A DNA stretch of 64,000 nt from positions 620,001 through 684,000 of the forward strand of contig NZ_PEFL01000002.1 of the NCBI RefSeq assembly GCF_002754475.1, given 5' to 3'. Origin of the DNA: Comamonas sp. 26 (GTDB lineage Bacteria > Pseudomonadota > Gammaproteobacteria > Burkholderiales > Burkholderiaceae_C). The position numbers and the translations under genes are program-made. Below, in pieces: positions 15,214-25,645 of the stretch. Each line of letters starts with the position of its first letter. Position 1 is the first letter of the stretch. The notes beneath the pieces were generated by a model. It was not told the DNA's origin. It worked only from the letters and a program-made list of their open reading frames with translations, and searched no databases.

Positions 15214-17538
15214 ATGACTCAGCGTAGTACTCTTAAATCAATAGCTGCCGCCGCACTACTGGTATGCGCTAGCAGCACTATTTATGCTCAAAGCACGCCT
15301 AGCTTGCGACCCGGCGAGCCCGTCACGCTGAACTTCACCAACGCCGATATCGAAGCCGTATCGCGCGCCATGGCCGCCATCACCAACCGCAACGTGGTGG
15401 TCGATCCGCGCGTCAAAGGCCAGATCACACTGCTGACCGACAAGGCTGTATCACCTGCCACGGCCTACCAGCAATATCTGGCCGCGCTGCGCATGCAGGG
15501 CTTTACGGTGGTGGAGTCTGCAGGTCTGTTCAAGGTCATCCCCGAAGCCGATGCCAAACTGCAGACCAATGAAGTGGCCGTGGGCCGCGGCAATCATGGC
15601 GGCGGTGGCATCGTCACGCAGATCTTCAAGCTCAACTACGAAAACGCCAGCAATCTGGTGCCTGTGCTGCGCCCGCTGATCAGCCCCAACAACACCATCA
15701 ACGTCAACCCCGGCAATAACTCGCTGGTCATCACCGACTACGCGGACAACCTGCAGCGCATCTCGCGCATCATTGCCAGCACCGATGTCTCCAACGCTAC
15801 CGATGTAGAAGTACTGCCGCTGCGCCATGCCATGGCCAGCGACATGGTGGCTCTGGTCAACCGCCTGATCGACGGTGGCTCAGCCACCGGCAGTGGCGTG
15901 CAGGCCGGTGCAGGCGCGGCAGCTGGCCAGGCGGACACTGGTTTTCGCACCTCCATCCTGGCCGAGCCACGCAGCAACTCGGTGCTGATTCGCGCCGCCA
16001 ACCCCGCCAAGCTATCGCAAATCCGCTCGCTGATTGCGCGCCTCGACCAACCGGCCATGACGGGCAATGGCGACGACGGCAACATTCATGTGGTGTACCT
16101 GAAGAACGCAGACGCCGTCTCGCTGGCCGCCACGCTGCGCGCCGCTATCAGCGCGCAACCCAGCGCCAGCCAGGCACTGGGCGGCCAGGCTGGCATGACC
16201 AATACATCGGCCACCGGCTCCTCCTCCATGGGGCAAGCCACTATTTCACGCGGCACGGATGGCAGCGCCACCGTGGGCCTTGGCGGCGGCAACACCGGCC
16301 CCAGCTCACGCTTTGGCACGGCGCAGCAACCATCCACAGGCGGTTTGATTCAGGCCGACCCCACAACCAACTCTCTCATCATCACCGCGCCCGGGCCGCT
16401 GTACCGCCAGCTGCGCACCGTCATCGACAAGCTCGATGGCCGTCGCGCACAAGTGCTGATCGAGGCATTGATTGTCGAAGTCTCGGCCGACAAGGCGGCA
16501 CAGCTGGGCGTGCAGTGGAGCTCCATCATTCGCAACAACGGCCGCGTACTTGGCGTGCTGGGCAATGGCACTTCCATCAACGGTATTCCCAATATCTTTG
16601 GCGTCGCCGGAGCCGTGGGCAATCTCGTCAACGGCACAGCACTCACGGACAGTCAGGCCGCAGCCATCGGTGGCATGAAGGGCATGAACCTGGGCTTTAC
16701 CCAGACCGTCAACGGCAACACCAGCCTGGGTGCGCTGGTGAATCTGATGCAGGGTGATGGCGACACCAACATCCTCTCCACCCCCAACCTGATGACGCTG
16801 GACAACGAAGAAGCCAGCATCATGGTGGGTGAAAACGTGCCCTTCCCTACAGGTTCATACACCAACACGGCGGGTGCCAACGGCTCCATCAACCCCTTCA
16901 CCACCTACGAACGCAAGGACGTGGGTACTCTGCTCAAGATTCGTCCACAGATCAACGAAAACGGCACCATCAAGATGGCCGTCTATCAAGAAAACTCTGC
17001 GGTCAAATCCAACAACTCCACCGCTCTTTCCGGCCCCACCACCACCAAACGCTCCATTGAGTCGAATGTGCTGGTGGAAGACGGCGCCATCGTGGTGCTG
17101 GGCGGCCTGATTGCCGACGAGTACGGCCAGACGCAGGAGCGCGTGCCGCTGCTGGGCGACATCCCCTTGATTGGCAATCTGTTTCGCAACACCGCGCGCT
17201 CCCGCAAAAAGACCAATCTGATGGTCTTCCTGCGCCCCACGGTGCTGCGCGATGCCAGCTCCACCAGCCAGTTCTCGCAAGACCGCTACGAGGCGATTCG
17301 CGGCGTGCAGCAGACGGCTCAGCCTGACCCGAACCTGCTGATGCGCAATGTCAGCGCTGCGCCCTTGCTGCCAAGCATTAACGGCGGCGTACCCGTGACT
17401 CAGCCCAATGTGGTCATCGTTCCCGGCGCCAAGCCCGAGCTGGTGGACTTCACGCGCCCCGGCCACCCCACCGTGAACGGTCAGCCCGTCACCGTCACGC
17501 CAGTGGCGCCTGCGGCTGTGCAACCCGGCACTTTGTGA
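15214..17538 (+). CDS. gspD: Type II secretion outer-membrane secretin GspD
   Basis: 774-residue secretin that forms the outer-membrane channel for folded exoproteins. A Sec signal peptide (cleavage near SSTIYAQ) is followed by the N0 domain ([21 protein letters not shown]), three N-domains ending about residue 420 and separated by Gly/Ser-rich linkers, and then the secretin core with [55 protein letters not shown], and [20 protein letters not shown]. The extended Pro-rich tail (about 60 residues past the core) could be an S-domain-like pilotin site, but no gspS is seen. The signal-peptide codons overlap a possible copy of the dispersed TAGCTGC repeat (about 15233-15285). Confidence 0.97.
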   Translation: MTQRSTLKSIAAAALLVCASSTIYAQSTPSLRPGEPVTLNFTNADIEAVSRAMAAITNRNVVVDPRVKGQITLLTDKAVSPATAYQQYLAALRMQGFTVVESAGLFKVIPEADAKLQTNEVAVGRGNHGGGGIVTQIFKLNYENASNLVPVLRPLISPNNTINVNPGNNSLVITDYADNLQRISRIIASTDVSNATDVEVLPLRHAMASDMVALVNRLIDGGSATGSGVQAGAGAAAGQADTGFRTSILAEPRSNSVLIRAANPAKLSQIRSLIARLDQPAMTGNGDDGNIHVVYLKNADAVSLAATLRAAISAQPSASQALGGQAGMTNTSATGSSSMGQATISRGTDGSATVGLGGGNTGPSSRFGTAQQPSTGGLIQADPTTNSLIITAPGPLYRQLRTVIDKLDGRRAQVLIEALIVEVSADKAAQLGVQWSSIIRNNGRVLGVLGNGTSINGIPNIFGVAGAVGNLVNGTALTDSQAAAIGGMKGMNLGFTQTVNGNTSLGALVNLMQGDGDTNILSTPNLMTLDNEEASIMVGENVPFPTGSYTNTAGANGSINPFTTYERKDVGTLLKIRPQINENGTIKMAVYQENSAVKSNNSTALSGPTTTKRSIESNVLVEDGAIVVLGGLIADEYGQTQERVPLLGDIPLIGNLFRNTARSRKKTNLMVFLRPTVLRDASSTSQFSQDRYEAIRGVQQTAQPDPNLLMRNVSAAPLLPSINGGVPVTQPNVVIVPGAKPELVDFTRPGHPTVNGQPVTVTPVAPAAVQPGTL

Positions 17539-17551
17539 GCAAAGGCCACGC

Positions 17552-18913
17552 ATGCGCTACCCACTGCCCTATGGCTTTGCCCGCAGCAGCCAGCTGCTGA
17601 TTGAAGATGATGGATCGGAGCCCGTGCTCTGGCACAGCCCCCAGCCCGACTGGTCAGCTATCTCTGAAGTACAGCGCAAGCATGCCGTGCAGCGCTGGCA
17701 GGTGCTGGACAGCGGCGCGCTGGCGCACCGCATCAGCGCAGCCTATGCGCAAAGCGACTCCAGTGCCGCCATGGTGGTCAGCGAAGTCGAGTCCGATGCC
17801 GACCTGACCCGCATGATGCAGGAACTGCCCGCCGTGGAAGACTTGCTGGAAACAGCCGACGACGCGCCCATCATCCGCATGCTCAATGCCCTGCTCACGC
17901 AGGCCGCGCGCGATGGTGCTTCGGACATTCATATCGAGCCTTACGAACGCCACTCCAGCGTGCGCTTTCGCGTCGATGGTGATCTGCGCGAAGTGGTACA
18001 GCCCAACCGCGCCCTGCACGCCGCCTTGATCAGTCGCCTGAAGATCATGGCCGACCTGGACATTGCCGAAAAGCGCCTGCCGCAAGACGGCCGCATCAGC
18101 CTGCGACTGGGCACACGCGCCATTGACGTGCGTGTCTCCACCCTGCCCAGCGCCCATGGCGAACGCGCCGTGCTGCGCCTGCTGGACAAGAGCGAGAGCA
18201 AGCTCAGCCTTGAAGCCGTGGGCATGGGCGGCCAGACTCTGGAACGCTTCACCCACCTGATGGCACAGCCGCACGGCATCGTGCTCGTCACCGGCCCCAC
18301 GGGTTCGGGCAAGACCACCACGCTCTACTCCGCGCTGCAGCGCATGGACGCCAGCCACAGCAACATCATGACGGTGGAAGACCCCATCGAATATGAGCTG
18401 GCAGGCGTGGGCCAGACACAGGTCAATGCCAAGATTGACCTGACCTTTGCCAAGGCCCTGCGCGCCCTGCTGCGTCAGGACCCGGACGTCATCATGATTG
18501 GTGAAATCCGCGACTTTGAAACCGCGCAGATCGCCATTCAGGCCTCGCTCACCGGTCACCTGGTGCTGGCCACGCTGCACACCAACGATGCGCCCAGCGC
18601 CGTTACGCGACTGATAGACATGGGGGTCGAGCCCTTCCTGCTGTCCTCATCGCTTTTGGGCGTGCTGGCGCAGCGGCTGGTGCGCAAGGTGGATCACAGC
18701 GAACCCAGTGGCTACAGGGGCCGTACCGGCATTTTTGAAATGCTGGTGGTCGACGACACCATTCGCGCCCAGATTCACCGTGGTGCCAGCGAAGCCGAAA
18801 TCCGCGAAACCGCACAGGCCTCAGGCATGCAACTCATGCGCGAGGATGGCGAACGCCTGGTGCGTGAGGGCGTCACCACGGCCGCCGAAGTGATGCGGGT
18901 GACGCGGGACTGA
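17552..18913 (+). CDS. gspE: Type II secretion ATPase GspE lacking the tetracysteine zinc module
   Basis: Cytoplasmic AAA-type ATPase that powers pseudopilus assembly. The 453-residue protein has the N2E domain ([22 protein letters not shown]), Walker [14 protein letters not shown] near residue 250, the Asp box [11 protein letters not shown], Walker [13 protein letters not shown] and the His box [16 protein letters not shown]. After [14 protein letters not shown] it runs straight into [13 protein letters not shown]. The usual zinc-binding insert with two CxxC pairs between these segments is missing, which explains its being shorter than typical GspE (about 490-500 residues). All nucleotide-binding residues are intact, so ATPase activity is expected. 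gspF, normally next, is displaced 3.1 kb downstream. Confidence 0.95.
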   Translation: MRYPLPYGFARSSQLLIEDDGSEPVLWHSPQPDWSAISEVQRKHAVQRWQVLDSGALAHRISAAYAQSDSSAAMVVSEVESDADLTRMMQELPAVEDLLETADDAPIIRMLNALLTQAARDGASDIHIEPYERHSSVRFRVDGDLREVVQPNRALHAALISRLKIMADLDIAEKRLPQDGRISLRLGTRAIDVRVSTLPSAHGERAVLRLLDKSESKLSLEAVGMGGQTLERFTHLMAQPHGIVLVTGPTGSGKTTTLYSALQRMDASHSNIMTVEDPIEYELAGVGQTQVNAKIDLTFAKALRALLRQDPDVIMIGEIRDFETAQIAIQASLTGHLVLATLHTNDAPSAVTRLIDMGVEPFLLSSSLLGVLAQRLVRKVDHSEPSGYRGRTGIFEMLVVDDTIRAQIHRGASEAEIRETAQASGMQLMREDGERLVREGVTTAAEVMRVTRD

Positions 18914-18951
18914 GTCAAAGGACTGGGTACCGGCCTTTCATGGCCTGAGCG

Positions 18952-18975
18952 TGCAAAGCCTTTTTCGGCTTTGCA
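18952..18975 (+). terminator. Hairpin after gspE
   Basis: TGCAAAGCC / GGCTTTGCA with a TTTTTC loop (9-bp perfect stem). No T-run follows; it lies 11 bp upstream of the next start codon. It may weakly separate the gsp operon from the gene behind it. Confidence 0.4.
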
Positions 18976-18986
18976 ACAATGAACCC

Positions 18987-19271
18987 ATGCTTGAAAACCT
19001 CCGCACCTCTGTCCAGCCCTATGGCGGCGATCTGTTCTTGTTGTTGATAGCTCTGGCCGTCATCAGCTTTGCCGTCCTTTTTCAGCTCAAGAGTCGCTTT
19101 CCTGTCGGCCAGCTGCGCCGCATGATTCGCATGGCCGCGCTGGTGGCCCTGCTGGGCTCAGTCTTTGCCATGCAGGCGGGCACCACCTACTACGCCATCG
19201 CCGGCGTGCTGCTGGTCTGGGGTGTGCTGGTCGCCGTGGTCTTTGGTCGTGAAATAGGCCGCAAGCGCTGA
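18987..19271 (+). CDS. Small membrane protein of unknown function
   Basis: A 94-residue protein I do not recognise. It has three predicted transmembrane helices: [35 protein letters not shown] and [21 protein letters not shown] basic loop ([15 protein letters not shown]) and basic tail suggest an N-out or mixed topology. The frame is open to 18951, but the ATG at 18987 (MLENLRTS) is just past a hairpin and gives a reasonable N-terminus. It sits between gspE and the flavin monooxygenase gene on the same strand, at the point where the type II secretion operon is interrupted. Confidence 0.65.
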   Translation: MLENLRTSVQPYGGDLFLLLIALAVISFAVLFQLKSRFPVGQLRRMIRMAALVALLGSVFAMQAGTTYYAIAGVLLVWGVLVAVVFGREIGRKR

Positions 19272-19275
19272 TTCA

Positions 19276-19301
19276 TCAAGCGCAAGCAGCTATCAAATTC
19301 A
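19276..19301. repeat. Copy of the dispersed TAGCTGC/GCGCTTG repeat
   Basis: CAAGCGCAAGCAGCTATCAAA in the 46-bp gap before the monooxygenase start. It is one arm of the element best seen at 7462 and 60431. Confidence 0.6.
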
Positions 19302-19317
19302 TAAAGAACTCATCGCC

Positions 19318-20319
<1,002 letters not shown>

Positions 20320-20327
20320 TCTCTCGC

Positions 20328-21014
20328 ATGAGCCGGTCCGCACGTCTGCTGCAACTGCTCGATGCCCTGCGCTGCGCCCGCCAGCCGCAGTCCGGGCCAC
20401 AGCTGGCCCAGTCTCTGGGCGTGAGCCTGCGCACCATTTACCGCGACATTGCCACCTTGCGTGCCCAGGGGGCGGACATTCTGGGCGACCCAGGCCTGGG
20501 CTTTGAGATGCGCCCTGGCTTTTTGCTGCCGCCGCTGATGTTCAATGCCGACGAGCTCGAAGCCCTGCTGCTGGGTGCCAGCTGGGCCAGCCTGCAGGCC
20601 GATCCACAACTGGCACAGGCAGCCAAAGCCGCCATGGACCGCATCCGCAGCGCGCTGCCGCTGGAGTTGCGTATTGCCGTCGATACCAGCGGCCTGCTGG
20701 TCCCAAACATGCAGCAGTCGCCCCAACCCGAAACCTGGCAGACCGCGCTGCGCCGCGCCATCCGGGCCGAGCACATCGTAGTGCTGCACTACGAGGATCA
20801 GCATGGCACGCTGACAGAGCGCCGGGTGTGGCCTTTTGCCATGGCGTATTTCGAGCGAGCCCGCGTGGTCTCCGCCTGGTGCGAGCTGCGTCAGGAATTT
20901 CGCCACTTTCGCGCTGACCGCGTTCACGCCTTGCAGGACCTGGGCCAGCGTTATCCGCAACGGCGCCAGACGCTGATACAGCGCTGGCTGGAGCAGACCG
21001 GCTACTCAATCTAG
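20328..21014 (+). CDS. YafY-type transcriptional regulator (HTH + WYL domains)
   Basis: 228-residue regulator. An N-terminal winged HTH (ARLLQLLDALRCARQPQSG, then AQSLGVSLRTIYRDIATL) is followed by a WYL ligand-sensing domain. The WYL motif region is weakly conserved here as VVLHYEDQHGTLTERRVWPF and ARVVSAWCELRQEFRHFRADR. Such proteins often bind TGACAG-type inverted repeats. A perfect GCTGACAG-AAA-CTGTCAGC repeat occurs 27 bp after the stop, upstream of the GST gene, and is a likely binding site. It probably controls the GST gene and perhaps its own operon; that is inference. Confidence 0.92.
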   Translation: MSRSARLLQLLDALRCARQPQSGPQLAQSLGVSLRTIYRDIATLRAQGADILGDPGLGFEMRPGFLLPPLMFNADELEALLLGASWASLQADPQLAQAAKAAMDRIRSALPLELRIAVDTSGLLVPNMQQSPQPETWQTALRRAIRAEHIVVLHYEDQHGTLTERRVWPFAMAYFERARVVSAWCELRQEFRHFRADRVHALQDLGQRYPQRRQTLIQRWLEQTGYSI

Positions 21015-21040
21015 CCAGCATCGCTGATTGGCGTCTTGCT

Positions 21041-21059
21041 GCTGACAGAAACTGTCAGC
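21041..21059. promoter_or_regulatory. Probable operator of the YafY-type regulator
   Basis: GCTGACAG-AAA-CTGTCAGC, a perfect 8-bp inverted repeat with a 3-base spacer, lies between the regulator gene and the GST gene. Its position about 65 bp before the GST start fits control of that gene. Confidence 0.7.
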
Positions 21060-21125
21060 CCCCGCTTCTACATTGGCTCCATGGCGTTTTTGCCATTCCA
21101 CAACAGCCCATCAAGGAGATCCGCC

Positions 21126-21782
21126 ATGTCCACAGCACACCCGCCCAAGCTGCGCTTTTTCAGCAACCCCAGATCGCGTGCCCGCATGGTGCACTGGATG
21201 CTGCAGGAGTGCGGCGCAGACTATGAACTCGTGAACCTGGAGTTCGGCCCCGAGATGAAGACGCCCGAATTCCTGGCCATCAACCCCATGGGCAAGGTTC
21301 CGGCGCTGCAGCATGGCGATGCCGTGATCACCGAGACCGGGGCCATCCTGGCCTATCTGGCTGAGCTATTTCCCGACAAGCAGCTGGCCCCCGTCATCGC
21401 CAGCCCGCAGCGCGCCAGCTACTTTCGTTGGCTATTCTTTGTTGCCGGTCCGGTGGAGGCCGCCACCACGGCCAAAAACGAAGGCTGGCTGAAGTTGCAA
21501 ACCCATCAGCAGGCCATGTCGGCCGGCTTTGGCCACTTTGAAGATGTAGTGAAAACGCTGCAGCATGCGGTGAGCGGCAAGCGCTATGTCTGCGGCGACC
21601 ATTTCACGGCCGCTGATCTGTATCTGGCCAGCTATATCGGCTGGAGCATGATGGATGGCACTTTGCCGAAGCTGCCCGAATTCCAAGCCTATGCCACACC
21701 GCTACTGCAGCGCCCAGCCTCGGTGCGGGCCGACGAAATCGACGGCGATATGCAAGCCGCCGCCACGGCTCCCATTATTTAA
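21126..21782 (+). CDS. Glutathione S-transferase family protein
   Basis: 218-residue cytoplasmic protein with the N-terminal thioredoxin-like glutathione-binding domain. The start KLRFFSNPRSRARMVHWML has the catalytic Ser/Tyr region; FLAINPMGKVPALQHGDAVITETGAIL contains the cis-proline (VPAL) and the glutathione-contacting Glu-Thr. The C-terminal all-helical domain includes YVCGDHFTAADLYLASYI, the N-capping box. The frame is open to 21036, but the ATG at 21126 has an AAGGAG ribosome site and starts the domain. The regulator's likely operator lies between the two genes. The substrate is unknown; a detoxification role with the nearby monooxygenase is plausible. Confidence 0.93.
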   Translation: MSTAHPPKLRFFSNPRSRARMVHWMLQECGADYELVNLEFGPEMKTPEFLAINPMGKVPALQHGDAVITETGAILAYLAELFPDKQLAPVIASPQRASYFRWLFFVAGPVEAATTAKNEGWLKLQTHQQAMSAGFGHFEDVVKTLQHAVSGKRYVCGDHFTAADLYLASYIGWSMMDGTLPKLPEFQAYATPLLQRPASVRADEIDGDMQAAATAPII

Positions 21783-21842
21783 AGGTTTCTGGCCTGCAGC
21801 GCTTTCCATTCAAGCGCAAGGTCATCAAGACTTATAGCAATC

Positions 21843-21920
21843 CACGCCTACTGCCACCTGTGGACGACTTCTGGTCGCAGGCGTGATTGGCGGGCCAGAT
21901 ACCGTGCAAGCCATGCAAGC
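21843..21920 (+). pseudogene. Remnant of a second luciferase-like monooxygenase gene
   Basis: This non-coding stretch closely matches the gene at 19318-20319. CTGCCACCTGTGGA and ACTTCTGG (gene 20091-20115) are followed directly by CGCAGGCGTGATTGGCGGGC and CAGATACCGTGCA (gene about 20163-20215). The intervening 46 bp are missing, exactly between two TTCTGG repeats of the gene (20110-20115 and 20156-20161). The stretch on either side is not recognisable. It looks like the residue of a duplication that was mostly deleted. Confidence 0.75.
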
Positions 21921-22008
21921 GTCTTGAGTGCCCACTTGCTCAAAGCTGATGTGCCGTCATCAATAGTCGCTACCATCGCAGTAACTCGTTTCAAAGCCAC
22001 TGCTACGC

Positions 22009-23232
22009 ATGCCCGCCTTTACCTTTGAAGCCCTGGATGCCCAGGGCCAGACCCGCAAGGGCATTCTTGAAGCCGATAACGCCCGTGCCGCTCGCAGCCA
22101 GCTGCGCACTCAGGCACTGGTGCCTCTGCAAGTCGAGCCGGTGGCGGCTGGCCAGAGCAAAGGCGGTGCCTCGGTATCGAGCTGGCTCACACGCCCGGTC
22201 TTCAACTCCACAAGTCTGGCCGTGTGGACGCGGCAAATCGCCGGTCTGGTCAGCTCCGGCCTGCCCATTGAGCGCGCACTGGCGGCTCTGGCCGAAGAGG
22301 CCGAAGACCAGCGCCAGCACCAGCTGGTAGCCGCCTTGCGGGCCGAGGTCAATGCAGGCTCCAGCTTTGCGCGTGCGCTGGAGCAGCACCCGCGCGAGTT
22401 CTCCGACATCTTCTGCGCCGTGATTGGGGCGGGCGAATCCAGCGGCAGCCTGGGCCCGGTGCTGGAAAATCTGGCCGACGATCTGGAGTCGCGCCAGGCG
22501 CTGAAGTCCAAGCTCATCGGTGCTTCGCTGTACCCGGCCATCGTCACGCTGGTGGCCATCGTCATCGTGATCTTTCTGGTCAGCTATGTGGTGCCGCAGG
22601 TTGCAGGCGTGTTCGCCGGCACCAAGCGCGCGCTGCCGTTTCTCACAGTGGTGATGCTTAACGTCAGCGACTTTGTGCGCAGCTATGGCTGGTTCATGCT
22701 TGGCGTGATCGTTCTGGGTGGCATGGGGTTTCGCATGGCGCTCAAGAACGAGGCCTTTCGTGAAAATTTTGATGCCCAGTGGCTCAATCTGCCGCTGGTA
22801 GGCCGCCTTGCACGCAGTTACAACGCCGCCCGCTTTGCCGGCACGCTGGCCATGCTGGCAGGGGCTGGCGTACCCATCCTCAAAGCCTTGCAGGCCGCAG
22901 CCGAGACACTAAACAATCGCGCTCTGCGCGCGGATGCCATGGATGCACTGGTGCTGGTGCGTGAAGGCGCGCCGCTGGCATCGGCTCTGGCGCAGAAAAA
23001 ACGTTTTCCCGGTCTGGTCGCCATGTTCGCCCGGCTGGGTGAGCAAACCGGCCAGCTGCCGCTGATGCTCCAGCGCGCCGCTACCCAGCTCTCCACCGAA
23101 GTGCAGCGCCGCGCCATGCATCTGGCCACCATTCTGGAGCCGCTGCTCATCGTCGCCATGGGTCTGATCGTCATGCTCATTGTGCTGGCCGTGCTGATGC
23201 CCATCATCCAGCTCAATCAATTCGTCAAATAA
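22009..23232 (+). CDS. gspF: Type II secretion inner-membrane protein GspF
   Basis: 407-residue polytopic inner-membrane platform protein that couples GspE motion to pseudopilus assembly. Two GspF repeats are visible: FTRQIAGLVSSGLP-like TRQIAGLVSSGLPIERALAA near residue 75 and YNAARFAGTLAMLAGAGVPI near residue 275. Each is followed by a hydrophobic segment (LYPAIVTLVAIVIVIFLVSY and ILEPLLIVAMGLIVMLIVLA), and the EALDAQGQTRKGILEADNA start is canonical. The gene is on the same strand as gspG-E but separated from gspE by 3.1 kb of unrelated genes, so it may need its own promoter within 21921-22008. Confidence 0.96.
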   Translation: MPAFTFEALDAQGQTRKGILEADNARAARSQLRTQALVPLQVEPVAAGQSKGGASVSSWLTRPVFNSTSLAVWTRQIAGLVSSGLPIERALAALAEEAEDQRQHQLVAALRAEVNAGSSFARALEQHPREFSDIFCAVIGAGESSGSLGPVLENLADDLESRQALKSKLIGASLYPAIVTLVAIVIVIFLVSYVVPQVAGVFAGTKRALPFLTVVMLNVSDFVRSYGWFMLGVIVLGGMGFRMALKNEAFRENFDAQWLNLPLVGRLARSYNAARFAGTLAMLAGAGVPILKALQAAAETLNNRALRADAMDALVLVREGAPLASALAQKKRFPGLVAMFARLGEQTGQLPLMLQRAATQLSTEVQRRAMHLATILEPLLIVAMGLIVMLIVLAVLMPIIQLNQFVK

Positions 23233-23325
23233 CGCTGGCCTCCAGTCTTGGGCATGCCCAGGAGTACTCACTCCAGCATGGCGCAGTTCTTGCTTTCTTT
23301 TAGTGCATTGCGCATCTCTCTCGCA

Positions 23326-23367
23326 ATTTCGCACCAATAAATAGCAAATTTCAGCTGGAGCGCTTTC
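23326..23367. repeat. Partial copy of the dispersed TAGC/GCGCTT repeat upstream of amt
   Basis: AATAAATAGCAAATTTCAGC and TGGAGCGCTTTC abut the amt start codon. The match is partial. The whole 135-bp gap otherwise shows no convincing promoter. Confidence 0.4.
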
Positions 23368-24570
23368 ATGGAAGCACTAAAACAGGGCGCAGATGCCCTG
23401 TTCATTTTGATGGGCGCGGTCATGGTTCTGGCCATGCACGCAGGTTTCGCATTTCTGGAGCTGGGTACCGTCCGGCGCAAGAACCAGGTCAATGCACTGG
23501 TCAAGATCCTGGTCGACTTCTCGGTTTCCACCGTGGTCTATTTTGTGGTCGGCTACGGCGTGGCCTATGGCACGCACTTTTTCGTGAGTGCCGATCAGCT
23601 GGCTGCTTTCAACGGCTATGCCCTGGTCAAATTCTTCTTTCTGCTGACCTTCGCAGCGGCCATTCCAGCCATCATCTCTGGGGGGATCGCCGAGCGCGCC
23701 AAATTCTGGCCGCAATTGATCGCCACAGCCATCATCGTGGGCCTGATCTATCCGTTCTTCGAGGGCATTGCCTGGAACCAGCATTTCGGCGTGCAGGCCT
23801 GGATCAAGGGGCTGACCGGTGCCGAGTTCCACGACTTTGCCGGAAGCGTGGTCGTCCATGCCGTGGGCGGCTGGATTGCTTTGGGCGCCGTGCTGCTACT
23901 GGGCCCGCGCCACAACCGCTATCGCCGTGATGGGGCCATTGCCGCAACTCCCCCCTCCAGCATCCCATTCTTGGCATTGGGAGCCTGGATCTTGATCGTG
24001 GGCTGGTTCGGCTTCAACGTGATGAGTGCTCAGAACCTGGACAAAATCTCCGGCCTGGTGGCCGTGAACTCGCTGATGGCCATGGTCGGCGGCACGCTGG
24101 CGGCCTTGGCTATGGGCAAGAACGACCCTGGCTTTGTGCACAACGGCCCGCTGGCCGGTCTGGTCGCCATCTGCGCCGGCTCGGATCTGATGCACCCGCT
24201 GGGAGCCCTTGTCGTGGGCGCTGCAGCAGGAGCCATTTTCGTGGTCATGTTCACCTTGACCCAGAATCGCTGGAAAATCGACGACGTGCTGGGCGTCTGG
24301 CCGCTGCACGGTCTGTGCGGCACCTGGGGCGGTGTTGCTGTCGGTATCTTCGGCACACGGGCTCTGGGCGGACTGGGCGGCGTACATCTGGGCGCCCAAC
24401 TGATCGGCACGCTGATGGGTGTGGCCTGGGCCTTGGCAGGTGGACTGCTGGTCTACGGCCTGCTCAAAAAAACCCTGGGCCTGCGCCTGAGCCAGGAACA
24501 GGAATTCGACGGGGCCGACCTGTCCATACACCATATCGGCGCCACGCCAGAGCGCGAAGCCAACTGGTGA
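23368..24570 (+). CDS. amt: Ammonium transporter (Amt family)
   Basis: 400-residue inner-membrane channel of the Amt/Mep/Rh family, with about 11 transmembrane helices, taking up ammonium. Family features are AGFAFLELGTVRRKNQVN, the first conserved pore histidine in DFAGSVVVHAVGGW and the second in VWPLHGLCGTWGG, plus FGFNVMSAQNLDK. The N-terminus starts directly at helix 1 without a signal peptide. There is no adjacent glnK, the usual PII partner, so regulation must involve a PII protein encoded elsewhere. Its link with the nitrate-assimilation block 30 kb away is functional only. Confidence 0.95.
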   Translation: MEALKQGADALFILMGAVMVLAMHAGFAFLELGTVRRKNQVNALVKILVDFSVSTVVYFVVGYGVAYGTHFFVSADQLAAFNGYALVKFFFLLTFAAAIPAIISGGIAERAKFWPQLIATAIIVGLIYPFFEGIAWNQHFGVQAWIKGLTGAEFHDFAGSVVVHAVGGWIALGAVLLLGPRHNRYRRDGAIAATPPSSIPFLALGAWILIVGWFGFNVMSAQNLDKISGLVAVNSLMAMVGGTLAALAMGKNDPGFVHNGPLAGLVAICAGSDLMHPLGALVVGAAAGAIFVVMFTLTQNRWKIDDVLGVWPLHGLCGTWGGVAVGIFGTRALGGLGGVHLGAQLIGTLMGVAWALAGGLLVYGLLKKTLGLRLSQEQEFDGADLSIHHIGATPEREANW

Positions 24571-24635
24571 GACAAAGGCGAAGACGGGTGCGTATCATCG
24601 ATACATTGTTTACCCCCGCTTGAAGATCCACCGCC

Positions 24636-25553
24636 ATGACCATGACTCTCGACGACAAGCTGGTCGTCGCCATCTCCTCACGCGCCCTGTTCGACTTCGA
24701 AGAGGAAAACCAGGTCTTCGAGCATGGCGACGACCACTCCTATTCACGCCTGCAGCGCGAGCGGCTGAATGTGCCCGCAGCGCCCGGCGTGGCGTTTTCG
24801 CTGGTCAAAAAGCTGCTGGCCTTTAACACCGAAGAGCAGCAACGGGTTGAGGTTGTGCTGCTGTCACGCAACGACCCGGTCAGCGGCATGCGCGCCTTTC
24901 GCTCGGCCAAGGCGCACGGCCTGCACTCCATTCAGCGCGGCGTATTCACGCAGGGGCGTGACCCATTTGGTTATCTGCGCCCGCTGGGTGCGCAGCTGTT
25001 TCTCTCCGCCAATGCCGACGATGTAACGCAGGCGCTGCAACTGGGTTACCCCGCCGCCCATGTGTTCACCGACTCCATGCGCGCCAGCGGCAGCCACCCG
25101 CAGGAAGTACGCATTGCCTTTGACGGCGATGCCGTGCTGTTCTCCGACGAATCCGAGCGCGTGTTTCAGGCCGAGGGGCTGGCCGCCTTTCAAAAGCACG
25201 AGCAGGAAAAGGCCACCCAGCCCCTGCCCGAAGGCCCGTTCAAGCCCCTGCTGGCGGCCCTGCACAGCCTGCAGCAGATTGAAGTACCCGGCATGCGCAT
25301 ACGCACGGCCCTGGTCACCGCACGCAGCGCACCCGCCCATGAACGCGCCTTGAACACGCTGATGGACTGGAAAATTGATGTGGATGAGGCCATGTTTCTC
25401 GGCGGCCTGGCCAAGGGCGAATTTCTGCGCGAGTTCGAGCCCGACTTCTTCTTTGACGACCAGACCAGCCATGTGCGCAATGCCGCCAGTCATGTTCCAT
25501 CGGGCCATGTACGCAGCGGTATCGCCCACAACAAACCACCGATACATTCGTAA
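24636..25553 (+). CDS. 5'-nucleotidase (cytosolic NT5C1-like family)
   Basis: 305-residue cytoplasmic protein of the 5'-nucleotidase family related to eukaryotic cytosolic 5'-nucleotidase 1, expected to dephosphorylate nucleoside monophosphates. It begins DDKLVVAISSRALFDFEEEN. Other family-like segments are VVLLSRNDPVSGMRAFRSAKAHGL, RPLGAQLFLSANADDV and VRIAFDGDAVLFSDESE, with the FDGDAVLFSDE stretch an Asp-rich metal site. The exact substrate is not known from sequence. It follows amt after 65 bp on the same strand. Confidence 0.88.
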   Translation: MTMTLDDKLVVAISSRALFDFEEENQVFEHGDDHSYSRLQRERLNVPAAPGVAFSLVKKLLAFNTEEQQRVEVVLLSRNDPVSGMRAFRSAKAHGLHSIQRGVFTQGRDPFGYLRPLGAQLFLSANADDVTQALQLGYPAAHVFTDSMRASGSHPQEVRIAFDGDAVLFSDESERVFQAEGLAAFQKHEQEKATQPLPEGPFKPLLAALHSLQQIEVPGMRIRTALVTARSAPAHERALNTLMDWKIDVDEAMFLGGLAKGEFLREFEPDFFFDDQTSHVRNAASHVPSGHVRSGIAHNKPPIHS

Positions 25554-25645
25554 AGCTTGGCAAAGCCCGGAAAGCGAATGCAAAACTTGGGGACTACAGC
25601 GGGCTTGCGGTTGAGAATCGCTACATCGCCCTTATCTGTACCTCT

